Source: DASXMR01 sp036495525 (GTDB lineage Bacteria > Actinomycetota > Actinomycetes > Streptosporangiales > Streptosporangiaceae). From it: a stretch of 48,360 bases of DNA. Positions within the stretch are counted from its first letter, which is position 1; each line of letters starts with the position of its first letter. Positions 41,511 to 48,360 of this stretch are shown piece after piece. Made by a program: the position numbers and the translations under genes. The stretch spans positions 1 through 48,360 of the forward strand of contig DASXMR010000112.1 in NCBI GenBank assembly GCA_036495525.1. Reading direction: 5' to 3'. The notes beneath the pieces are model-generated. The model searched no databases, was not told the origin of the DNA, and saw only the letters and a list, made by a program, of their open reading frames with translations.

Positions 41511-41693
41511 GCCAGCTCCCGGTGAGATTGCCGCCGCCGGGCAGGCCCGGTTCCCCCGCGGCCGGCGTGCGCCCTCATGCTCCCCCGGCTGGCCGGACCG
41601 GGCAAGATGACAGGCCGCCATGGCGGAGCGCTCCATCACGGCCCTTGCTGGCCGGCCGGAGCCCCGGCCAGCCGGTCAGCGGACGGCCTGCGG
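41511..41693. other. Spacer with probable terminator hairpin of the GGT gene
   Basis: GCTGGCCGG (41647-41655) pairs with CCGGCCAGC (41664-41672) across an 8-base loop. It lies about 22 bases downstream of the leftward gamma-glutamyltransferase gene and is its likely terminator. No further gene is visible. Confidence 0.45.
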
Positions 41694-43526
41694 CTACCGG
41701 CCGGCCGCGTAGCCCTGCATGCCACGCGGGTTGGCTCCCGCGTAGAGCATCCCGTCGCGCCGCGCCACCGCGCTGACCCGGCCGAGCGACCAGGGCGGCA
41801 TGATCGTGACCTGGTGCCCTCGGCGCCGCAGGTCGCTGGCCACGTCCTCGCCGACCCGCTCCTCGACCGACAGCGACCCGGGTTCTGCCTGGCGCGGGTA
41901 GAACGAGGACGGGAAGTGGTCGGTGTGGAACGCCGGGAAGTCGATGGCCTGCTGCAGGTTCATCCCGAACACGGCGTGGTTGAGGAAGACACCGAGCGTC
42001 CACTGATCCTGCTGGTCCCCGCCGGGCGTGCCGAAGGCCAGGTACGGCTCGCCGTCGCGGAGCGCCATGCTGGGCGACAGCGTCGTGCGCGGCCGCCGGC
42101 GCGGCGCGAGCGAGCTGGCGAAGCCGGGGGTCAGGCTGAACATCTGCGCCCTCGTGCCGAGGCAGAACCCGAGTCCGGGGATCACCGGGGAACTGTGCAG
42201 CCAGCCGCCGCTCGGCGTGGCCGATACCAGGTTGCCGAAGCGGTCGGCGACGTCCAGGTGACAGGTGTCTCCTGGCCCCAGCTCGGGCACCTGGCCGCCG
42301 CGCTGCCCGGCTGAGCCGGCCATGGTCGGCTCGCCGCTGCCCGGCCCGCCAGGCACGGTGATCTGACCGCTGAATCCGGCCAGCGCATAGCCCGGCAGCG
42401 CGGGCAAGGCACCGCCAGGCGAGCCGGGCCGCAGCTCGGCAGATGCCTGCTCGCCGACCAGCGCGCGCCGCTGGTCCGCGTAGCCGGCCGACAGCAGCTC
42501 AGCCACCGGCACGTCGCTGTGCCGCGGGTCGCCGTACCAGGCCTCGCGGTCGGCGAACGCCAGCTTCGCGCACTCAGTCACGACGTGGATGTAGTCGGCG
42601 CTGCCTGCTCCCATCCCTCGCAGGTCGAAGCCGTTCAGCAGGGCAAGCTGCTGCAGGAACACCGGACCCTGCCCCCACGGCCCGGTCTTGCACACCGTCA
42701 GGCCGTGGAAATCGAGGGTGACCGGCACCTCGGTCGACGCGTGCCAGGCAGCCAGGTCAGCCCCGGTGAGCAGGCCGAGGTGCGGCCGCCCGGTGACATC
42801 CATGACCTCGGCCTTCTCCAGGTAGCCGGAGATCGCCTCGGCCACGAAGCCTTCGTAGAAGGCGCGCCGTGCCGCCTCGATCTGCTTCTCCCGGTCGCTG
42901 CCGGCGGCCTCCGCCTCGGCCAGTATCCGGCTGTAGGCAGCGGCCAGCACCGGGTTGGCGAACCGGGCACCTGGCGCCGGAACCCCGCCCGCCAGGTAGA
43001 TCTCGGCGGATGTCGGCCAGTGCTCGCGGAAGGTTCCCTCGACCGCCTCGATGGCCGCGCTGGCGGTGGCCAGCATCGGGTACCCGCCGCCCGCGTAGCC
43101 GATCGCGTACTCCATCACCTCGCGCAGCGGCAGTGTCCCGTGCTCGGCCAGCAGCAGCATCCAGGTACCGAACGCGGCCGGCACGCACGCCGCCAGCAGC
43201 CCGGTGCCGGGCACCAGGTCGTCGATGCCGAGCGCGGCGAACGCGTCGATCGTGGCCGCGGCCGGCGCGGTGCCCTGCCCGTCAAGCACGAAGGCGCTGC
43301 CGCCAGCGGCGTCGAAGCCGATCACCGGCACTTCCCCGCCGGGCCCGTTCAGGTGCGGCTCGACCACCTGCAGCACCAGGCCGGTCGCCACTGCGGCGTC
43401 GAAAGCGTTCCCGCCCTTCTCCAGCACCGCCATGCCGGCAGCGGAGGCGAGCCAGTGGGTAGAGGCCACCATGCCGAAGGTGCCGGCCAGCTCTGGCCGG
43501 GTGGTGAAGGGCGATCTGGCGGGCAC
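41694..43526 (-). CDS. Gamma-glutamyltransferase-family protein
   Basis: A 610-residue Ntn-hydrolase of the GGT family. The N-terminal region carries MVASTHWLASAAGMAVLEKGGNAFDAAVATGLVLQVVEPHLNGPGG. The autoprocessing/nucleophile Thr is in GPGDTCHLDVADRFGN, the start of the small subunit, and TLSPSMALRDGEPYLAFGTPGGD follows. It lacks a signal peptide, unlike periplasmic GGTs, so it is probably cytoplasmic; family members also include cephalosporin acylase-like and hydrolase types. RBS AGGAGG six bases before GTG 43526. The Thr-Cys pair in place of the usual Thr-Thr is a subgroup feature. Confidence 0.88.
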   Translation of the reverse strand: MPARSPFTTRPELAGTFGMVASTHWLASAAGMAVLEKGGNAFDAAVATGLVLQVVEPHLNGPGGEVPVIGFDAAGGSAFVLDGQGTAPAAATIDAFAALGIDDLVPGTGLLAACVPAAFGTWMLLLAEHGTLPLREVMEYAIGYAGGGYPMLATASAAIEAVEGTFREHWPTSAEIYLAGGVPAPGARFANPVLAAAYSRILAEAEAAGSDREKQIEAARRAFYEGFVAEAISGYLEKAEVMDVTGRPHLGLLTGADLAAWHASTEVPVTLDFHGLTVCKTGPWGQGPVFLQQLALLNGFDLRGMGAGSADYIHVVTECAKLAFADREAWYGDPRHSDVPVAELLSAGYADQRRALVGEQASAELRPGSPGGALPALPGYALAGFSGQITVPGGPGSGEPTMAGSAGQRGGQVPELGPGDTCHLDVADRFGNLVSATPSGGWLHSSPVIPGLGFCLGTRAQMFSLTPGFASSLAPRRRPRTTLSPSMALRDGEPYLAFGTPGGDQQDQWTLGVFLNHAVFGMNLQQAIDFPAFHTDHFPSSFYPRQAEPGSLSVEERVGEDVASDLRRRGHQVTIMPPWSLGRVSAVARRDGMLYAGANPRGMQGYAAGR

Positions 43527-43799
43527 TGGGCGCCTCCTGGGGGAATCTGCTGTTTTGCTCCGACGCTACCGGGCAGCCAGCCCGGCCTCCAGTCCGGGTG
43601 AGCGGCCGGCTAGTGCGGCGGCACAGCGTGCAGCCGGCGTGATCATGCATCCCGAGCCAACCACTGCCAGCGCACCGGCGTCATAGCAGGCGAGCGAGCC
43701 GCTCACCACGCACGCCAGGCCACCTGGCGCCCCGCCCGCGCGGCCAGCTACAAGGTGATCCGAAGCGGCAGTCAGGCTCTGCCGGGAAAGGCGACTCAG
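43527..43799. other. Divergent spacer between GGT and DUF4232 lipoprotein genes
   Basis: No gene is visible. TACAAG near 43749 could serve as a -10 for the rightward lipoprotein gene. AAAGG lies eight bases before its ATG. Confidence 0.3.
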
Positions 43800-44432
43800 A
43801 TGACTGCATCATCACCCGCCCGGCGGCTGCTGACAGCGGCGGCTGCTGCTGGTCTCGCGGCGGCGCTGGCGGCCTGCGGAACCCCGGCCGGCCAGGGCGC
43901 CGCCCCCGCAAAGACCATCACCGTCACCGTCTCCCCGCCGGCCGCGCCTGGCACGCCAGTCGCCAGCACCGCACCGGCCGGCTCCCCAAGTCCGATTGGC
44001 CCGTGCACCACCAGCGTCCTTTCGGTGCGGACCGGCTCGACCGGCGCGGCAGCCGGCAGCGTGTTCGTGCCGATCACGTTCACCAACAACTCGAACAGCG
44101 CCTGCACGCTGCTCGGCTACCCTGGCGTGTCGTTCGTGCCGGACCGCACCGGCGGCCATCAGATCGGCGCTGCCGCATCCCGCAACCCTGCGCACAAGGC
44201 AGCACTGGTGACCCTCGAGCCTGGCCAGACCGGCAACGCGATGCTGCAGATAGCGGACGCGCTGAACTTCCCGGCGTCCAGGTGCCACCAGGTGACCGCC
44301 CACGGGCTGCGGGTCTACCCGCCCAACCAGACAGCGCCCGTGGTGGTGCTCTTCACCTCCGTGGCGTGCGCCAAGCCGGCCCCGGTGCTGAGTGTCACCG
44401 TGGTGGTGCCTGGCGCCGGCGCGACGTCCTGA
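43800..44432 (+). CDS. DUF4232 lipoprotein
   Basis: A 210-residue exported protein. A signal peptide ends in the lipobox LAAC (Cys24; ALAACGTP), followed by a Pro/Ala/Thr linker and a DUF4232 domain from about residue 75 with four cysteines (GPCTTSVLSV, SACTLLGYPGVSF, SRCHQVTAHGLRV, VACAKPAP), likely two disulfides. DUF4232 has no assigned function. It is convergent with a second DUF4232 gene and the two share a large hairpin. ATG 43800 gives a normal signal peptide. Confidence 0.85.
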   Translation: MTASSPARRLLTAAAAAGLAAALAACGTPAGQGAAPAKTITVTVSPPAAPGTPVASTAPAGSPSPIGPCTTSVLSVRTGSTGAAAGSVFVPITFTNNSNSACTLLGYPGVSFVPDRTGGHQIGAAASRNPAHKAALVTLEPGQTGNAMLQIADALNFPASRCHQVTAHGLRVYPPNQTAPVVVLFTSVACAKPAPVLSVTVVVPGAGATS

Positions 44433-44435
44433 CCG

Positions 44436-44484
44436 GCCGAAGCCGGCTGCCGGGCGCCACAGCGCCCGGCAGCCGGCCTTCGGC
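44436..44484. terminator. Bidirectional terminator between DUF4232 genes
   Basis: Sixteen-base perfect arms (44442-44457 and 44462-44477) with loop CACA; GCCGAA/TTCGGC extend the stem past a one-base bulge to about 22 pairs. It lies four bases after one stop and 30 from the other. Confidence 0.75.
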
Positions 44485-44513
44485 GGGCAGGCCTCGTTCT
44501 GGCCCTGGACGGG

Positions 44514-45122
44514 TTAAGCGCCCTTGGTGACCGGCCGGACGGTGAGGAAAACCGGTGCGTGGGAGCCGCGGGTGGAGCAGGCCTGGAACGGGAACGGGGC
44601 GGTCTTCGCCCTGGTCTGGTTCGGCGGGAACACCTTCAGCCCGGCGGCGACCACCCGGTGGCACTTGGCCGGCGGGAAGTTGAAGGCGTCGACGATCTGC
44701 AGCACAGCCTTGACCGTCTGGTGGTTCGCGAGTCGCACCGTATGCGGCTTGCCGGTGAAGCTCGCCCGGCGGCCGACCTGCTGGCCGCGAAGGTTGACCG
44801 CCTGGATGAACGGGAAGCCGTTGAGCGTGCACGCGTGGCCGGACAGGTTGGTGAATTCCAGGTGGAAGAAGGTGCTGCCGGCGGCGGCGTTGCCGTTGGT
44901 GTTCAGCCAGATGACCAGCCCCGGAGTCTCGCAGGCCGGAATGGCCGGGCGGGCCGGGTGGCTGCCCGTGCTCGCGGTGACCGCGTACGCATGGCTAGCC
45001 GCGCCTGACGGTGCCGCCGGGCTGGCCGGCAGGGCCAGAGCGGCAGCGGGCAGCAGGATCGTGGCCGCGGCCGCGCCGGCCACGGCGGTGAGCCGGCGCG
45101 CGGCTCGGGTGCTGAGCTTCAT
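44514..45122 (-). CDS. DUF4232 secreted protein
   Basis: A 202-residue protein with a Sec signal peptide (MKLSTRAARRLTAVAGAAAA, cleavage probably after ALA near residue 30) and no lipobox. The DUF4232 domain shows four cysteines in the same pattern as its neighbour (PACETPGLVI, HACTLNGFPFIQA, AKCHRVVAAGLKVFPPNQT, QACSTRGS). It is thus the secreted paralogue of the convergent lipoprotein. AGGGGG lies upstream of ATG 45122. A 27-base imperfect hairpin sits 20 bases further up. Confidence 0.85.
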   Translation of the reverse strand: MKLSTRAARRLTAVAGAAAATILLPAAALALPASPAAPSGAASHAYAVTASTGSHPARPAIPACETPGLVIWLNTNGNAAAGSTFFHLEFTNLSGHACTLNGFPFIQAVNLRGQQVGRRASFTGKPHTVRLANHQTVKAVLQIVDAFNFPPAKCHRVVAAGLKVFPPNQTRAKTAPFPFQACSTRGSHAPVFLTVRPVTKGA

Positions 45123-45142
45123 GAGTGTCCCCCTATGCCAGT

Positions 45143-45169
45143 GAGCCGACCAGGATTTCCGGTGGGCTC
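45143..45169. promoter_or_regulatory. Imperfect inverted repeat upstream of the secreted DUF4232 gene
   Basis: GAGCCGACCAGGA pairs with TCCGGTGGGCTC with one mismatch and one bulge. GCCAGT occurs as direct copies on each side. It lies 20 bases before the leftward start: an operator or a leader hairpin. Confidence 0.35.
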
Positions 45170-45293
45170 GCTTGCCAGTATGAGCAGCATCCGGCGACCG
45201 GGAAAGGCCTCATTGGCCCAGGTAAGAATGGCTATGCAGAACTCCGCTCGCGGCAAGGCCGCGGCAGCCGCCACGCGGTGCGCGGCAGCGCGT

Positions 45294-45299
45294 TAGCCT
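45294..45299 (+). promoter_or_regulatory. -10-like box for the DUF885 gene
   Basis: TAGCCT ends seven bases before ATG 45307 with no Shine-Dalgarno, consistent with leaderless mRNA. Confidence 0.4.
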
Positions 45300-45306
45300 G
45301 CACCTC

Positions 45307-46836
45307 ATGGATGATCTCCACCCCCGGCTGCGCGCGGTCTGCGATCTCTCGGTCGCCGAGGTCAGGGAGTACGGCGGGCGGCATGAGTACGACGGGACAA
45401 TCCAGGACCTGTCCCCGGCCGGGGTGCGCAGCGGCCTGGCCGCGATGGCCGCAGCGGCTGCAGCTGGCCGGCTTGATGACCCGCACGACGAGGCCCACCT
45501 GGCCACTTTCGAGGACGGCACCAGGGTCGCGCTCGGCGAGCTTGAGCTGCACCGGAGCAGCCTGATGCCGCACCTGATGGCGCTGGACCTGGCGTGTTAT
45601 GACCGCGAGTACGCTCCGGCGCAGCAGCGGGCAGCCGCCCTGACCAGCCAGCTCGCCGCCTGGCCGCAGGCCGTCGATGCCGCCCTCGAGGCGCTCGACC
45701 AGCTCAGCGCCCCGGTCGCCGAGGCACTGTCAGCCGGGATCCGCGGCCTGGCCGCCGGCATCCCGCCGGCCACCGACGACCAGGTGCGCGAGGCGGCGCT
45801 TGACGCGCACCGGCGGCTGGCCGGGCACGTTGATCACGTCGCGGCGACCGGCAGCCCGGACGCGGCACTCGGCACCAGGGCGCTGACGGCGCTGATGAGC
45901 AGCACCGAGGGGATCGGCGTTGACCTCGGCAGGCTCGCGGTCAAGGCGGATGCCGAGCGTGACCGGCTGCACGCGAGGCTCGCCGAGAGCTGCGGCCAGC
46001 TGGCGCCTGGCCGCCCGCCGCTGCAGGTCGCCCGCGAACTGGTCCGCGAGCACCCCGACGCCGACGGGGTCATCGAGGCGGCGCGGCTGTGGACCGAGCG
46101 GGTGATCGCGTTCACCGCCGAGCGCGAGCTGGTGCCGTATACCGATGGCGAGTGCCTGGTCGGGCCTGCCCCGGCATCCAGGCGCTGGGCGACGGCGATG
46201 ATGGCGCCGGCCGCGCCCGGCGAGCCCGAGGGTCCGTCGTGGTATCACATCACGCCGCCTGACCCGGAATGGCCGGCCCGGCAGGCTGAGGAATGGCTGG
46301 AGATGTTCAGCAACACGACCCTGCCTGGTATCACCGCGCATGAGGTGGCGCCCGGTCACTTCTCGCACGGCCGGGCGCTGCGCCGGGCGCCGGGAATGGT
46401 CCGCCGCACGCTGCAGTCCGTGGCCTTCGTGGAAGGCTGGGCGCACTACGCGGAGGAGCTGTTCGTGGAAGAGGGTTTCTGCGCTGACGACCCCCGGTTC
46501 GCGATCGGCATCTGGCTGGAGGCGCTGGTCCGGGTGACGCGACTGGCCTGCGCGATCGGCGTGCACACGGCCTGGATGACGGTGGCCGAGGCAGCTGCCC
46601 GGTTCGAGTCCGACACGCACTTGTCCGGCGAGGCCGCCCTGTCGGAGGCCAGGCGGGCAACGTTCGATCCCACCTACGGCCGCTACACCTGGGGCAAGCT
46701 GGAGATCATGGACCTGCGGGAGCGGGCCAGGCGGGAGTGGGGCGCAGGCTTCTCGCTGCGCCGGTTCCACACCGCTCTGCTGGCGCTCGGCTCGCCGCCG
46801 CTCGGGCTGCTTGGCTCGGCGCTGACCGGCGGCTAG
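45307..46836 (+). CDS. DUF885 family metallopeptidase-like protein
   Basis: A 509-residue protein. The N-terminal 260 residues are helical. The DUF885 catalytic core shows TAHEVAPGHFSHGRAL (H345, E346, H351: an HExxxxH zinc motif) and SVAFVEGWAHYAEELFVEEG (E376, H380), which supplies the next ligand, then GKLEIMDLRERARREWG. Members of this family behave as carboxypeptidase-like or oligopeptidase enzymes. There is no signal peptide, so it is cytoplasmic. TAGCCT seven bases upstream suggests a leaderless mRNA. It stands alone. Confidence 0.85.
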   Translation: MDDLHPRLRAVCDLSVAEVREYGGRHEYDGTIQDLSPAGVRSGLAAMAAAAAAGRLDDPHDEAHLATFEDGTRVALGELELHRSSLMPHLMALDLACYDREYAPAQQRAAALTSQLAAWPQAVDAALEALDQLSAPVAEALSAGIRGLAAGIPPATDDQVREAALDAHRRLAGHVDHVAATGSPDAALGTRALTALMSSTEGIGVDLGRLAVKADAERDRLHARLAESCGQLAPGRPPLQVARELVREHPDADGVIEAARLWTERVIAFTAERELVPYTDGECLVGPAPASRRWATAMMAPAAPGEPEGPSWYHITPPDPEWPARQAEEWLEMFSNTTLPGITAHEVAPGHFSHGRALRRAPGMVRRTLQSVAFVEGWAHYAEELFVEEGFCADDPRFAIGIWLEALVRVTRLACAIGVHTAWMTVAEAAARFESDTHLSGEAALSEARRATFDPTYGRYTWGKLEIMDLRERARREWGAGFSLRRFHTALLALGSPPLGLLGSALTGG

Positions 46837-47090
46837 TCAGGCTCGCCCGCGGGCCGCACCGCACCGGTCAGCCCGGCACACCCCTGCTCAGCCCGGCGTG
46901 CCCCTGCTAAGGACAGCCGGCCTGCTCAGCACAGGCGGTCCGCTCAGCGAAGGAGTGGCTGTCTTTCCGTGACTTCTCCTGAGCCGACAGCTGCCCATGC
47001 TGACACGCGAAGGGCCACCGGCCGGACGAAGGTCACGGGCACCGCCGTGGGACGATGACCTGGCAGCAGCGGACGTGAGGCAGAGGATTC
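46837..47090. other. Spacer with 20-bp tandem duplication
   Basis: Two tandem 20-base units (46869-46888 and 46889-46908) differ at three positions; CTGCTCAG and CCGCTCAGC recur downstream to 46945. No gene or clear promoter is visible. Confidence 0.45.
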
Positions 47091-47771
47091 ATGCGGAGCA
47101 CCATCGGCGCCTGGGATACCCGGCGCGGGCACAGCGGGCCGGGCGAGCTGAGCGGGTCGTCACCGCTCAGCCGCCCCGGCGGCTCAGGCGCGCTTGGCGC
47201 TTCGCCGGCACCTGGCGGACCAGGCGAGGCAGAAATGCCCGGCGAGTCATCCCCGCCGGGCGCATTGGCGGCCAGGGGACCTCTGCACGGATCCCGCTCC
47301 CGACGACGCGCAACAGGCAGGGCCGGGCGGGCATGGCTCGCCGCCGCGGTGATCGCCGTGCTGGCCGGCTGCACGGCGCAGGCCGCCACGACCGGACCGC
47401 AGATCAAGGCGGCGGCGGCCTACGTGCTCGCGCCGAACTCCAGTCGCACCGCCGACGGCTACCTGGTGCTGCAGAACAATGGCAAGGCTGACCGGCTGCT
47501 CTCGGTGCGCAGCAGCACCGGCGGAGTGGTGACGATGGCTGGCGCGCCCGCACCTGGCAATCCAGCGACGGTACCGGGCCTGACGATTCCGGCGCACGCA
47601 CTGCTGCGGCTCAATCCGGACAGCTACCACCTGGTCATCACCGGCTCGCGACCGCTGCAGGCAGGCTCGGAGATCACCCTGACGATGGTGTTCGCCAGAG
47701 CCGGCTCAGTCTCGGTGCCCGCCATCGTGGAGAACCCGCAGAGCAAGGACAGTAGCTACCTCGGGGATTGA
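47091..47771 (+). CDS. PCuAC (DUF461)-like copper-chaperone-fold lipoprotein with degenerate metal site
   Basis: A protein of up to 226 residues. A hydrophobic segment ending in the lipobox LAGC (AWLAAAVIAVLAGCTA) marks lipoprotein export; about 80 Pro/Gly/Ser/Arg residues precede it if ATG 47091 is the start, unusual for a signal peptide. The true start may be later (for example ATG 47235). The mature domain follows PCuAC order: KAAAAYVLAPNSSRTADGYLVL, NNGKADRLLSVRSS, LNPDSYHLVITGSRPLQAGSEITLTMVFARAG. The canonical Cu(I) ligands H-x-M...M...H-x-M are mostly gone: only the His of SYHLV remains. Copper delivery is doubtful. Confidence 0.65.
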   Translation: MRSTIGAWDTRRGHSGPGELSGSSPLSRPGGSGALGASPAPGGPGEAEMPGESSPPGALAARGPLHGSRSRRRATGRAGRAWLAAAVIAVLAGCTAQAATTGPQIKAAAAYVLAPNSSRTADGYLVLQNNGKADRLLSVRSSTGGVVTMAGAPAPGNPATVPGLTIPAHALLRLNPDSYHLVITGSRPLQAGSEITLTMVFARAGSVSVPAIVENPQSKDSSYLGD

Positions 47772-47894
47772 GCCACCGCGCTGACCGGGCGGACGCCTGC
47801 CGCTCAGGAAACCGGCTCAGTCGGAGTTGACCCCAGGCCCCGGTCAGGCGGACAACCCAAGCTGGGGTGGAACCTGCCCGCAGCCGACCAGACC

Positions 47895-48027
47895 GAAGCC
47901 CACCCAGGCGGGCAGTCGGCCAGGCGAAGCCCACCCAGGCAGGCAGTCGGCCAGGCGGAAGCCCACCAAGGCGGGCAGTCGGCCAGGCGGAAGCCCACCC
48001 AGGCGGGCAGTCGGCCAGGCGGAAGCC
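47895..48027. repeat. Minisatellite of four 31/32-bp tandem repeats
   Basis: Units start GAAGCC at 47895, 47926, 47958 and 47990, with a fifth partial at 48022. The period is 31, then 32, 32. Units differ at one or two positions. Each holds GCCC...GGGC. No spacers, so not CRISPR. It lies between the PCuAC-like and DUF1707 genes. Confidence 0.85.
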
Positions 48028-48067
48028 TTGCGGCCTTGTCATCCGGGTTGCCACTTCCGCAGCTCGC

Positions 48068-48075
48068 GATATATC
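48068..48075. promoter_or_regulatory. GATATATC core in CGATATATCG palindrome upstream of second DUF1707 gene
   Basis: CGATATATCG (48067-48076) is a perfect 10-bp palindrome 54 bases before ATG 48130. It is also the most AT-rich spot in the spacer. It matches GATACATC upstream of the first DUF1707 gene. Confidence 0.5.
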
Positions 48076-48129
48076 GTCTTCCTGCGAGGCTAAGGCTGCT
48101 CGCACCAGCGCTCAGCGGGGAGGAAAGAG

Positions 48130-48360
48130 ATGGCGACAGGACCCGATCTGCGTGCTGGCGACGCCGACCGTGACGCGGCGGCAGCGACCCTGCGTGAGCA
48201 CTACGCGCAGGGCAGGCTAAACCTCGAGGAGTTCAACCAGCGCCTGGATGCGGCCTTCGCGGCCACCACGCATCGCCAGCTCAGCCAGCTGACCCGGGAT
48301 CTGCCGCAGCACGACCGGCAGGCGGCGCTGGCAGCAACGCCCGCCCGTCCGGCCCGAGCG
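48130..48360 (+). CDS. DUF1707 protein (5' part, cut by the window end)
   Basis: Seventy-seven codons are visible. DUF1707 starts at once (LRAGDADRDAAAATLREHYAQG, LEEFNQRLDAAFAATTHRQLSQLTRDLP), about residues 7-60, followed by an Ala/Arg-rich linker. What follows the domain lies outside the window. AGGAAAGAG next to ATG 48130 is a good RBS. It is a distant paralogue of the gene at 18537. Confidence 0.82.
   Translation, partial: MATGPDLRAGDADRDAAAATLREHYAQGRLNLEEFNQRLDAAFAATTHRQLSQLTRDLPQHDRQAALAATPARPARA

Noticed and set aside
47895..48027. Possible CRISPR array
   Set aside because: The 31/32-base units are directly abutting with no unique spacers and there are no cas genes.
47674..48105. 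Minus-strand protein rich in WPTARLGG-like repeats
   Set aside because: The 32-bp units change frame each time, the frame overlaps the PCuAC-like gene end, and there is no RBS or family. It is a by-product of the minisatellite.

Overview
The window is a 48 kb piece of chromosome from a very GC-rich actinomycete (Actinomycetota). The evidence is the codon use, several F420-linked enzyme families, the GlgC/GlgM glycogen pair, and actinobacterial marker genes (DUF3093, DUF3710 next to dut, DUF4235, DUF1707, DUF4232, PadR regulators, a HTH-fused citrate synthase). I cannot name a genus. No rRNA, tRNA, CRISPR array, IS element, prophage or replication origin is visible. Most of it reads as vertically inherited chromosome with small accessory pieces: a truncated PIN toxin, a minisatellite, and some possible gene remnants. 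At least six genes carry a TANNNT box 5 to 7 bases before the start codon and no Shine-Dalgarno, which points to leaderless mRNAs.

Layout. 1-8602: end of an ArsR regulator with a YraQ/ArsP-type permease; RNase HI; a MocR regulator divergent from an EamA exporter (start codons overlap); a stand-alone LigD-type primase-polymerase; an F420/flavin split-barrel protein; an FMN 2-hydroxyacid oxidase; an F420 luciferase-like oxidoreductase. 8711-15878: YceI; a Fe-S rRNA/tRNA uracil methyltransferase; two TrkA-type gating subunits; DUF3710-dut; AI-2E permease; DUF3093; DUF4235. 16054-19139: glgC-glgM and a DUF1707 protein. 19171-23179: a methyltransferase, a VOC protein, then a HTH-citrate synthase divergent from a homocitrate-synthase-like enzyme across an AT-rich operator-like region. 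23213-26994: a PadR-ATPase-FtsX permease efflux operon with three 13-bp iterons upstream. 27135-31330: PIN remnant, small membrane protein, HhH-GPD glycosylase-like protein, a cysteine-free receiver/thioredoxin-reductase fusion, and a metallo-beta-lactamase-fold hydrolase.

31382-39882: two divergent operons. Leftward is a four-gene stack of two ABC-2 ATPase/permease pairs. Rightward is DUF4129, membrane protein, MoxR AAA ATPase, DUF58, membrane protein, almost all joined by 4-base stop/start overlaps. 39934-48360: PhzF isomerase, a HEVLE-motif putative zincin, a gamma-glutamyltransferase, two tail-to-tail DUF4232 exported proteins sharing a large hairpin, a DUF885 metallopeptidase-like protein, a PCuAC-like lipoprotein lacking most copper ligands, a 32-bp tandem repeat, and the start of a second DUF1707 gene.

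The strongest leads for undescribed biology are the HTH-citrate synthase / HMGL-family divergon with its palindromic AT island, the cysteine-less fused oxidoreductase, the MocR/EamA divergon whose start codons lie in one palindrome, the PadR iterons, and the GATAYATC half-palindrome shared by both DUF1707 promoters. All functional statements are from sequence reading and family knowledge; no database search was run.
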